Shown: in pieces, positions 55,301 through 64,000 of the stretch
Layout of the letters: the number at the start of each line of letters is the position of its first letter
Position numbering within the stretch: the stretch's first letter is position 1
Source of the DNA: Glandiceps talaboti
Lineage: Eukaryota > Hemichordata > Enteropneusta > Spengelidae
NCBI RefSeq assembly: GCF_964340395.1
Contig: NC_135553.1
Span: forward strand, 563,001-627,000
Length of the DNA stretch: 64,000 bases
Reading direction: 5' to 3'
The notes under the pieces: generated by a model
What the model saw: only the letters and a program-made list of their open reading frames with translations
What the model was told of the DNA's origin: nothing
Database searches by the model: none
Made by a program: the position numbers and the translations under genes

Positions 55301-58300
55301 TCAATTCCATTGGGGTACTGTGGTATAAGTAGACCTGTTGGTGACATCATGGGTGGTGAATGCCGCCAGGTTGGTGACACAGGACCATAGATAGGTGGTA
55401 CAGGTGAACTCTACAGTATCAAAATAACATTGCTACATAGTACACAATTTAAATTAATTAGTTAGTTACTTAGTTACTGTGTAACGGATGAAATGGCATG
55501 TTTTTTTTAAAGGTCAAATCTAACAACACCCACAGGAAGGTAAGTACATGTAGTAGACACTTGAATGAAATCCTTGTCTAATGGATCCTGAGCTACTGTA
55601 CAAATGGTGGGATATTAACAGCAAATATGGTTGCCATGCAGTCAAAAGTAATTGGAACATCACAATTATACATGCATGTCTCTTGATCTGCATCACCGTT
55701 GTCCAAGAACTGACAACGAAATGTCAGTGTATACAGAGAATAGATTGATTTTGATAATTTACCATAAAGGTCAAGGTCAAAGGTCAAGGTGTTAAAGAAA
55801 GCATGCATCTGATAATATGGGGATAGACACTTGAATTGAGTCACTACTATGTATTAACCTGTATGAGTTATGTGGTAGCTATATGTGCAGATGCTCACCT
55901 GTTACAGGACTAAGATATTTGCCTAAAAATACAATATATATACTTCACTATCAGAACTACCCATCAATCTAAAATATCCTAACCTAAAAGTTAGTATTTA
56001 TCTTTTGCCTCATGTCTTTCTGACATGGCAATGTTTGGGGCCTTGAGGAAAGTCTTACCAAACCTACAAAGATAAATCAAAGCAATATATCATACAAATC
56101 AACTCCACTTTTTTACCTGTTTGTGTCTGATAGTTCCATAACTGCAATCCATACTATACTGTTGATAGAACTCTGGTGTGTAGCTACCTTTCTGGTATGA
56201 TCTCCTGTAGCCATCATCTACATCATCTTTACCACTTTCTTTCCGTTTGAATGGAGTTACAACATGGATATTCATCTTCTTCTCACCATCTTCCACTGGT
56301 GACTGAATTCCTTGCCTCTTGTCAGTAATCTGATTGAATCTCTTTCTATTTGTATCCCAGTTTTTCTTCTTTTCTTCACTCCGTAAATGTTGTTGTTGAT
56401 GATGTTGTTGTTTCTCTTGGTACAATTGTTGTTGTATCATAAGAGCACTTCGACTGGATTTTTCTGGGTTACATAAAATAGTTGATTGACAGACAATATC
56501 CATGACATACACATTGAAGTTGAATTTCAGCACACCCTAACTGGACTCACACCTTTTTTCTTCCCATGGTTTAACATGAATAAATTTACATAACTGTCCT
56601 TCTCAACATTGACCTATGACCTAAGTATTCTCATACAAGAAAAGTTACCAGCTGGATAGCATACTATAATCTCATTACAGTCTCTCTGATTGGTTGTTTG
56701 AGAGCTGTGACAGCAAACTGACCAACAAGAATAATTCACTCAAATCTGTGTAGTTCAATACAATGTCAACTGTCCAAGTTTGAATACATTAACATTTATA
56801 AGTAATCAGACAGGTGCATACACACTGAATGGTGAAATTACCACAGGTGCTTGACCTCCAATTGAGTCCTTCAATGACTCAGTCAATTCAACTAATCAAT
56901 CAATCAATCAATCAAACTTTACTTAGTTCACTAATTCATCTATCAATCAACTACAAAATTAACGAGTTCATTAATCATCACTACAAACACACCTAATACA
57001 CATTATTCAAGCTACCAAGCCAGCCAGCTATGATCTCAAATCAATAAATCAATCAATTAGCTGATCCTCATTATCATTGCAGCCAATCCTGTATACATTT
57101 CTTCAAAATACCAAGATAACTGACGAACTTATTCCACCAAAACAAATCGATCACTCAGTTGATTACAGTTATTCATATACAAATGTAGTAAATCCTAAAC
57201 ACTATTTCTAAATCACAGTCGAACAAAATGTCCACAACTGAAGTTCACTGAATGTAGAGATTAGTCTTTCCATATATATCCAGTCTTTCCAACACTGTCA
57301 AACCTTATTTTTATGGTGTCTGAAAAGTTAGAAGAAAGAGGTCTATAGAGGGCCTAGAATTATCAACATACCTGTCTTTGATTTGTCATTGTCTGTATGG
57401 TTTTCTACATTATCTGTTCTCTGTCCCTGTTCCTGGATATTCCTCTTCCCTTTCCTCTCTGGAGATTCCCCAATTTTCCTGTGACCATTATTCAGGGCGT
57501 GCATCAGAACTCTACTTTTACTGGTAAGAAGCACTGAAATCTTACTTCCAAACACATCTTCCCCGTCCATCCTCTTTTTAGCTCTACATGAGAAATATAG
57601 AACATTACCTGATAACTACACTTCTCAGTCAGTGGTAGATGTAATACAGTGTAAAACTACAAATTTGTACTAGATATTTAAACTAATTTATATCCCAAGC
57701 TTTTATCACTTGTTATAATAATGTCTTTTATTAATCATGACAAGCCTTACCTTGCAGCACTATCAGCAGTAGGAAACTTGACAATGGCTTTATCACCAAT
57801 AATGTTAACTCTACCACCACAGTTATCAGACAGCTGACGAAGTCGATTACGAATCTGACCATATTCTTTACCACTTGGTAAGTTACTTACCAACACCTCA
57901 GTCATTTCATTTCCATTAATAGTCTGTTCAATATAAAAAAGAAAAATTCTACCTTGAGAATTCTACATTAACAAAATCTATCCAATGGCCTGCCCTATAT
58001 GATAGCTATGTCAGGTAAGTGAGAATTCTACATTAACAAAATCTATCCAATGGCCTGCACTATATGATAGCTATGTCAGGTATATGAGAATTCTACATTA
58101 ACAAAATCTATCCAATGGCCTGCACTATATGATAGCTATGTCAGGTATGTGAGAATTCTACATTAACAAAATCTATCCAATGGCCTGCACTATATGATAG
58201 CTGAGGTATATTATCTAATTATACCATGCATGAACCAAGTTAAACAAAACATATGGAATATATACTCTGGTTGTTCTACATCACGACAACATATGTCTAC

Positions 58301-61300
58301 ATCACTGGTTCTGCTGTGTTCCAAATATGAGTCAAACCATTCAAAATTGCCATTTCTTTCCCTGATTTTTCTTTGATATTACCGGCGATGGTATAATTAT
58401 GTTATTCTCCAATATTTTCCTTCATTCAACCAGAAAATACTCGTGACCAAAGGGTTGTCACTATGAGTCATTAGACCAGTAGTGACAAAGGTCCCTTTGG
58501 TCACTAATATTTTCTTGGTTGAATGAAGAAATATATTGGGGAATAATATCTAATTATTGTTGATATGAACCTGCTGTATTTATCTTTTAAGTACATTTTT
58601 AACTAACAATATCTGACATTCATTAATACAAGTCTGTATATTAGGGATCACATAAAGTTGTTTTCAACAACTTTGCATTTAGGCATTCCTTGGAACATGC
58701 CACTGAAGATTAGATCAATCTGCCACACCAGTTCTTGAGTTTAGGTCTTTATTGCACTTTTAGGCCCAAATTGCATATCAGCAATCAATCAAACCATCTT
58801 GCCTAGTAATTATTTCTTAAGGTCACCAAGAACATCCTTACCAAAACTCATAAAAATATCAACAATGTGTTGAAAATAAACACCAGCTGTTTAGTACAGG
58901 TGTAATTGTGACTTAATACATGACTTACCTTGGTTGGTGATTTAAATGGTATATCATTCAATAAGTCAGTGTAACATACTGTAGTTTGAGCACAGGCAAG
59001 CAGTGCATCAGCTACTTCGGGTCGATGAATTAGAACAATGTTCAGATTATGACGATGACGCAGATCAGATAAATCATTGGCAAAGTTGACATCTCCTGTA
59101 ATATGGTTTACAAAAATACACAGGAGGTCATAATCAAATTCAATCAGTAAATATAATGTTGTACACTTACAGCACAAGTAGCTGTTAAGATACACCATTA
59201 CTGATGACAAAAGTCCAACCATGATTTGATGGTTGGATTCTGTTAGAGAATGTTTCACTTCAATCATAGTACTAGCTCCATAAATAAGCAATACCAAGTG
59301 TCTTAGATCTTCTCAATAACATGTACATACCAGGTAAGCTAAATACAATAAATTTGTCAATGTATATGTAAGTTTAGCACAAGGCATGTGTACAGGGCTT
59401 TAACAACTGTGGCAAGGACAAATCTTGTTGGCAAGTACAATAACAATAGTCAGCTATTCAAAAACACAATTACTTTACAGTTTACTGTGACCTACCATGA
59501 AATTGTTAGATTAATATACATCGAACTCATCGATAGAGTTTAGCGTTTATTCATTTTTTCAAGATCATGGTTAGTTACTAGAATTAGGTTTTAAACTCAA
59601 CCCCACTTTCAAAGGAGGATATCGTTTTTTTTTTCTCATTGTTCATTATTATCTTGACCTTGTAAAGTCAAAGTCACATAGTTTCACAACAACTTTATAA
59701 AAGTTTTCAAACTTACATCTAGATGAGGAAGACAGCACTTATTCATCATGTCAATTTAAAGGGACAAAGTTTTAATACCTGATATCAGCACCACAGTGGC
59801 AGGTGAACTGTGAGTATCAGCAAAACGTCTCAAACTCTGTCGTAATTTGTCATCCGCGGCATTCTTGGCAGTCGCATTAATATGAGCAACTGTTACCTGT
59901 ATGAAGAAATAAAAAAACAAAGCCGTGATATGCAGGGATTTAACAATACTGAATGACATTGTACATGTGTAAATATTGTAGGGGAACAACCATACAAAGG
60001 ACTTGTGCAAACATATGTGTGTAGAGCCATTACATAGTGATCTGTACAAGAATAGAACTCCACAGTTGGGAAGATTTTTGTAACATTTTTGTAGGACACG
60101 ACATACTTTTAACTAGACTCAAACTCAGTATAGGAAAATTAATGTAGTACTTGGGGGAATAGTTCCTTGAGATGTATGAAAAGCCTGTCTTGTTATGAGT
60201 TACAGTGGAAAATACATGATCACAGTAAGTAACATACAACAGTAGCTTTGATTTACCTGTGCATCATTCAATTCCTGAATAACATGTGCATTTTCTTTGT
60301 TGATATCACAAACACACATGAATTCTGCTTCTCTGTGTCCATGAAAGTATCTATCTCTGATCTTCTGAACTACAGTGAGAGCTGATTTATTGGATGGTAC
60401 AGGACAGTTCTCAATGTCCCAGAATACACCAATAGCTGGCAGCGATTCAGAAGATACTGTACACATGGAACTTGTCTCTGATTTTGCTGTAAAATATACA
60501 TATTGAGAAAATAGATTAAGATAAAGTATCTCTCAGCAGATCTTGAGACATAGCCATGTGCAGTGAGGGTTTCATTAAACTTTAAAGAAGGCAAAATTAT
60601 TTCATCAAAGTAGATGGAAAACTGTAATGAGGAGGAGGGGGGGGGGGCTATCTCCTTTCTTCCCAATGGAAAGAGATTCGCCAAAATTATAGCCATTGAT
60701 GAAGCTATTCAAAATAAACAAATCTACTCAATCAGAAATCATTACATTCTGTCAAAAGTAATAGTTTTTCTTCTTCTAAAATAAAATTCAATGTAAACGT
60801 ATAACAGTAGGATGGTTTTACATAAAGGAACAATTTTGAAATAGTGTCCAATGACTGTAGATCTCACTGTGGCTTTAAGGTGATGGTGACCACATGGGTG
60901 AATTTGAACTGCTCCTGGGGGTTGCTCATAGACGCAAACTTCAGTTTGGTCATATCACTCGCTGGCCAGGATCACTGGCTCATACAATCATGCATGGGAA
61001 TGTGAAAGGAAAGAGAAGAAGGAGCAGACCTTGGGATAATTGGAACTCAGATCCAGAGAGTTGGAGTTCACAGCGAAGTGCCCCAACGATTCTAGGATGA
61101 GGGGATTGACTTGACTTGACCATATGGGAACTATCATAATCTATCTCACAATACATGTTCCACTTAAATCTTGTTTTTACATCAAATTAGTACATGTGCA
61201 CATATATAAAATCAATTCATTTGACAGTTTTTAATAAGAGGTCTTACCTAGAGCTACTTGTACAGCAGCAGCTAGACATTGTTCTTGAGTTGGTGGAGTT

Positions 61301-63249
61301 TTCCTGTCATGACTACTTGGAAGACACTGTTGGGCTACCATCCACTCTGTATCTAACATAGCATCAGCCATGTTTGATTGGAGTAGGGGTCTGTGGGCTG
61401 GACTTGACTGAGCTGTAGATGACCTGGAAGTCTGCCCACTACTAGCAGATTGTTGATTTTGTTTCTGTAATAAAGCTAGCAAAGCTTGAGAATTAAGTTT
61501 ATCTGTACTGTGAGTAGGTAGCTGCTGTTGAAGCTGTGAAGAGTTGGTTGTTACTGGAATTCTGATACTTGCCACAGCTTGTTCTGGAACAAAACTCCTT
61601 GTTTGTTGAGCAGCTGAGGTAGGTTGGCCATGTACAGCAACCCCTGTCAACGGTACAGATGCAGCATGCTGGGCATTCACTCTACTAGGTTGTAGAACAG
61701 ATAGCAGCTGAGTACTAATATCACTGTTGACAACATATTGCAGTGTAGAATCTTTGTCATGGTTGGACTGAATGGCACTAGGTGACTGTTGATAGCCATA
61801 AACCATAGGTGAAAAAAGAGGAGTAACTTGGCCATTATGAATTGGTGCCCATAAACCATTATGTTGTTCCGGGTATGCATGATAAAACACTGGACTCCTG
61901 TACATACCAGGAAACAATGGCTGCTGAGAGTTATCTTGTGCAGCTGCAACAGGATGTTGATCAAGCTTGTTACTATGAAACTCATTACGCTTGACATCGT
62001 TTATCTCGTCAAGAGCATCATCAAGTCTGTTAGACATCTTACTATTACTTCTACCACTATCACAGCTGTCTTCATCACTGGGATCATCTTTGAAGCTATT
62101 AGAATATTCTTCTGGACTTCTACTTCTGGTTTTTCTGCAATTTGCTTTCTTTTGGTAAGTATCTCTTTGATACAACTGAGGACTGGGACTGTGATATTTT
62201 GGGCTGGATCTAGATCGATACAGACTACTTCTGTCATTGCTATCATGTGGACTACTTCTAGAGCCATAGTAATGAAGGTTACCACTTTTAGAAGCACGGC
62301 TGTATCGAGGGCTGTGGCTGCGATGATTGAATGTGGGACTACCAGAGCTTGGTGAACAGCTTCTAAACCTGGGAGACCCACTTCTATAGGGAGGTGGCTG
62401 GTGTCTGTAATTGTGATTTTCTCGGGGGCTTGCACTTCTGTGACATCGAAACGGTCTTCTATCTCTGGTATAGTGATGATTGTGGTGAGTACTATCTGGA
62501 ACTCTGTCTTTGTATTTCTTCAACTCTAAAACATCAACTGCTGATCCAAGATAACGACTCTCACCACTGTCATCACTGGACTCATTCCCTGTCAATTTGA
62601 AATAAAACTAATTTAACAAGGTAACTGTGTTGATTTGACAGAATGTGGCATATGTAAGATCCTCCAAGCTGACAAACACCTACCAATAATTGAATAGTAC
62701 TCCAATAGCCAATACTATACCAACTTTGAAAGTTTGTCTTAATGATAATTGGAACATAAACTATTATTGACGAGTTATTACTTTGTTATTTCAAAACCCC
62801 TACTCAAAAATATCACTTTTGATTAGCTTGCACTCCATTGAGCTTTTACTGTAGTCACCAATTTGGCAAAGTGTACCAAAGTCGCTTTCGGACAGTAGTA
62901 CTATATGTATAAGCATTTTTCATCTACACCATTGGTAATGTATCTTACTTAATATGCTGAAATGGTTTATAGACTAAATGAAAAGCAAAACATTAAACAC
63001 TGGTAAGGTTAAATTACGATGTTACTAGTGACTAGTCTATCAACATAATTCTACAAGCTGTCCACAATAAGAAGACAACTGTTCTTAAAAATAAAGTGAC
63101 AAAACAAACATGATGAGATCAACACGTTACAGTATCATTTTTTACCAACTATGTCGTACATACTGTGGGTAGAGTTTCTCAAGAACGTGCCCCTAGTTGC
63201 TCGTAATAACCAAAATATGTTAAATACCTTTCCCTCCTTTTCTGCTCAT
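41546..63249 (-). CDS. MARF1: Meiosis regulator and mRNA stability factor 1 (MARF1/limkain b1), complete, 26 coding exons
   Basis: Coding exons, 5' to 3': 63249-63228, 62588-61248, 60486-60257, 59896-59779, 59095-58929, 57923-57751, 57583-57372, 56463-56117, 55410-55216, 53852-53677, 53324-53244, 52984-52805, 52368-52198, 51798-51623, 50878-50661, 50332-50225, 49828-49706, 49477-49432, 48977-48775, 46215-45988, 45351-45124, 44569-44299, 43629-43534, 42997-42881, 42583-42428, 41946-41546. All phases agree; 5784 nt, about 1927 aa (human 1742). Order: RS-rich N-terminus, NYN nuclease domain, RRM1, RRM2, eight LOTUS modules, acidic/Ser-rich tail ending [10 protein letters not shown], like the human KLAANFSLAP. 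Known role: LOTUS modules bind RNA, the NYN domain cleaves it; controls oocyte mRNAs and transposon transcripts in mouse. The start at 63249 ([16 protein letters not shown]) has an in-frame upstream stop and is inferred from phase matching. Intron after 53677 has a GC donor. Confidence 0.95.
42881..42997 (-). repeat. 54-bp in-frame tandem duplication in a MARF1 exon
   Basis: The exon reads [11 protein letters not shown] twice, 54 nt apart, beginning at the acceptor side. The copies differ by only a few bases, so the duplication is recent and keeps the frame. Confidence 0.92.
45449..45659. mobile_element. Foldback element with CCCCATCTA ends (MARF1 intron)
   Basis: About 211 bp, ends CCCCATCTAGAC and GTGTAGATGGGG. 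Inside, the palindrome CCTACCTGAGGTAGG and its variant CCTACCTCAGGTAGG recur, as do GTGTAGACGC / GTGTAGACAC pieces. No ORF. Superfamily not determined. Confidence 0.75.
46216..48215. repeat. 34-bp minisatellite filling a MARF1 intron
   Basis: About 58 units with core GAGATTATATGATATCAAAT and CTATTAGACCAGAT over 2 kb. It touches the acceptor of the exon at 46215: the acceptor TATATTCTTATCCAG resembles the unit variant TATATTCTTATCTGG on the minus strand. Confidence 0.97.
49079..49315. repeat. GACA tetranucleotide microsatellite in a MARF1 intron
   Basis: About 235 bp of (GACA)n with short interruptions. It yields spurious QTDRQTDR and SVCLSVCL frames on the two strands, which are not genes. 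Confidence 0.97.
51498..51640 (-). repeat. 53-bp triplication spanning a MARF1 exon donor
   Basis: The junction ACTCCTACTCCAG|GTAAATAACT (exon end 51623) is repeated with exon-like ends at 51570 and 51517, 53 bp apart. Each decoy exonic piece (20 nt) is preceded by TTAGTTGTAG, an acceptor-like sequence. Confidence 0.93.
54434..54656. mobile_element. Foldback MITE, CAATCTG family, copy 2 (MARF1 intron)
   Basis: Near-perfect 223-bp palindrome with ends CAATCTGATTAAAATCTGAT and ATCAGATTTTAATCAGATTG, flanked by an exact 9-bp duplication ACAAATACC (54425-54433, 54657-54665). The centre has GGGCGAACGC..GCGTTCGCCC. The ends match the copy at 19290-19515, though the arms differ. Confidence 0.93.
54868..55202. 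mobile_element. Foldback MITE, GGCCATATGGATG family, copy 2 (MARF1 intron)
   Basis: About 335 bp, ends GTGGCCATATGGATG and CATCCATATGGCCAC, arms complementary over more than 120 bp (for example ACATATACCAAGTCCATGTT and its complement). Flanked by TTTAAT on both sides, a likely 6-bp duplication. The right end lies about 8 bp into the intron after the exon at 55216. Confidence 0.92.
57372..57923 (-). other. MARF1 RRM1
   Basis: Exons 57923-57751 and 57583-57372. [20 protein letters not shown] with [12 protein letters not shown] and [18 protein letters not shown] matches the first MARF1 RRM (human LLYVYNLP...LRRLSDNCGGKV). A basic Ser-rich linker follows. Confidence 0.9.
57956..58206. repeat. 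65-bp tandem repeat, four copies, in a MARF1 intron
   Basis: Units with core GAGAATTCTACATTAACAAA and CCAATGGCCTGCACTATATG repeat at 65-bp spacing. The array begins about 30 bp upstream (in gene sense) of the acceptor at 57924. Confidence 0.95.
58394..58555. mobile_element. Small foldback element in a MARF1 intron
   Basis: Inverted arms TTATTCTCCAATATTTTCCTTCATTCAACC-like on the left and GGTTGAATGAAGAAATATAT with TGGGGAATAA on the right, plus GTGACCAAAGGG / CCCTTTGGTCAC near the centre. About 160 bp. No ORF; target duplication not resolved. Confidence 0.7.
58929..60486 (-). other. MARF1 NYN nuclease domain (three exons)
   Basis: Exons 60486-60257, 59896-59779 and 59095-58929, residues about 472-620. 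The PIN-like active site is visible: [16 protein letters not shown] (first Asp), [29 protein letters not shown] and [17 protein letters not shown] (later Asp residues). These match the catalytic acid pattern of NYN RNases, so cleavage activity is expected. Confidence 0.93.
60880..61118 (+). mobile_element. 3'-end fragment of an RTE-like LINE in a MARF1 intron
   Basis: Plus-strand translation gives [20 protein letters not shown] with [14 protein letters not shown], resembling the reverse-transcriptase C-terminal tail (FGHVTRHDSLAKTIL.GTVEGGRRRGRP) of RTE-type and related LINEs. It ends in a short TTGAC tandem tail (near 61107-61120). Only the last 200 bp or so remain, a typical 5'-truncated copy; later codons are out of register. 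Confidence 0.7.
61248..62588 (-). other. MARF1 RS-rich N-terminal exon
   Basis: A single 1341-nt exon, residues about 8-454. It is dense in Arg-Ser and Ser-Pro pairs in the first 180 residues (for example [36 protein letters not shown]), then an acidic patch ([12 protein letters not shown]), then Gln/Ser-rich low complexity. I do not recognise this composition in human MARF1, whose N-terminus is Cys/Gly-rich instead. Confidence 0.85.
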
Positions 63250-63297
63250 ATCTGGTGTTATCCATCAAATTCTCTCTAACCAATAGCATTCTTCCCC
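63250..63297 (-). other. MARF1 5' UTR part of the first coding exon
   Basis: A strong acceptor (TTCTTGTTATCCTTGGCAG on the minus strand) ends at 63298, so this exon starts at 63297 and at least one more upstream exon exists. In the start-codon frame a TGA occurs in this leader. The remaining 63298-64000 shows no further gene to me; it has a poly-C-rich stretch near 63594-63607. Confidence 0.6.
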
Positions 63298-64000
63298 CTG
63301 CCAAGGATAACAAGAAAATCAACATGCTGAAAGTTATATTCATGTCAACAGAATTCATGATACATTGTAAGAGAGATGATTGATACACTCTAGCTGAGAA
63401 AATCAAGGTCATTTACATATTTATATCTAACAGTTGGTGTTTGTTTTCCACAAACTGAAATTGGGTCAAGGCAACAATGTTCTACAGAACCTTCTCATCA
63501 ATTTCTACTTTCATAAAACATCCTGTTTTTCCCAACTTGTAGTCTTTTGTGTACAAACTAATACCTTCCTGGTTGAAAGCGGAATAAGTAATACCCCCCA
63601 CCCCCCCATCCCTTCAAAGGTATGTATTCATATATTTGGGCATCAAAGACAGAGTAAAATAAAGACAACATAAGTTCATTTGGCATACTATCACTATCAA
63701 GTGTCATGATTACCATATTGTATTTCCATTTCTAGAATAAATCAAAACTATTTCTATTTTTAACAAGAAGCTACTTATGATGAACACAGCCCTGACAGTC
63801 AAAAATATATCATCTACCACCCTAAATTCCAGTAGTGTGGGTAAACAGCTACTTTCATGATAAGGTACTATTTTGCAATCCTGACACTTTATCTGTATCT
63901 TAAATGTCCTTTGCTTACACCATGAAGAAATGTTTTTAGTTAGTTTTATATGTTGTTTTCTCTTGGATGACATTAACAAGTTAATGGTCAATGGTCAGTT

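Larger units (their letters stand above)
53677..55410 (-). other. MARF1 RRM2
   Basis: Exons 55410-55216 and 53852-53677. [20 protein letters not shown], then VLHVGFSS, and [15 protein letters not shown], equivalent to human VQVSNIDYRLSRKELQQ ... RYKIGSKKILVSLA. The second exon ends at a GAG|GCAAGT donor. Confidence 0.9.

Noticed and set aside
62589-62600. MARF1 start at the 5' edge of the 62588 exon
   Set aside because: The apparent first codon there is TTG inside an acceptor (TTGACAG); the phase-matching exon 63249-63228 with an ATG and upstream stop is a better start.
1-64000. tRNA or rRNA genes
   Set aside because: I found no convincing cloverleaf or rRNA signature on either strand by eye.

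Overview
This is nuclear DNA from an animal: AT-rich, intron-dense, with GT-AG splicing and no operons. The proteins are clear bilaterian orthologues, but no gene here fixes the phylum. A DIRS-type element, many minisatellites and foldback elements fit a marine invertebrate (a mollusc or other lophotrochozoan, or an invertebrate deuterostome). That assignment is inference.

Layout, left to right. 1-3322 (-): the 5' end of a diacylglycerol lipase gene (DAGLB-like) that runs off the left edge; an upstream untranslated exon lies near 4644-4728. 4729-5065: divergent promoter. 5066-29846 (+): PMS2, which I resolve into 24 phase-consistent exons (874 codons plus stop counted as 875). Intron 17 carries an apparently whole, young DIRS-family retroelement (19694-26000, antisense to PMS2), inserted into a minisatellite. 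30763-34705 (-): GFER/ALR sulfhydryl oxidase, three exons, tail-to-tail with PMS2. 34706-34935: short bidirectional promoter. 34936-37899 (+): NDUFA3, four exons. 38117-41545: intergenic DNA with degenerate repeats. 41546-63249 (-): MARF1, 26 coding exons, about 1927 aa, with an RS-rich N-terminus, NYN nuclease domain, two RRMs and eight LOTUS modules; its 5' UTR begins upstream of 63297.

The genes are unrelated housekeeping or germline functions: mismatch repair (PMS2), mitochondrial disulfide relay (GFER), complex I (NDUFA3), RNA control (MARF1) and lipid signalling (DAGLB). DAGLB and PMS2 are also close neighbours on human 7p22.1, so their linkage may be old.

The most unusual signal is a recurrent one: tandem duplications that straddle exon-intron junctions. 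At least seven junctions in three genes have the exon edge plus its splice site copied from 2 to about 40 times, so introns contain long ladders of near-perfect decoy splice sites. At PMS2 exon 10 the duplicated exonic piece is 39 nt, exactly 13 in-frame codons. Further signals are 9-bp-TSD foldback elements, two small elements inserted within about 10 bp of splice donors, a 1.4-kb TIR element with CRE-like palindromes, and a GC-AG intron in MARF1.
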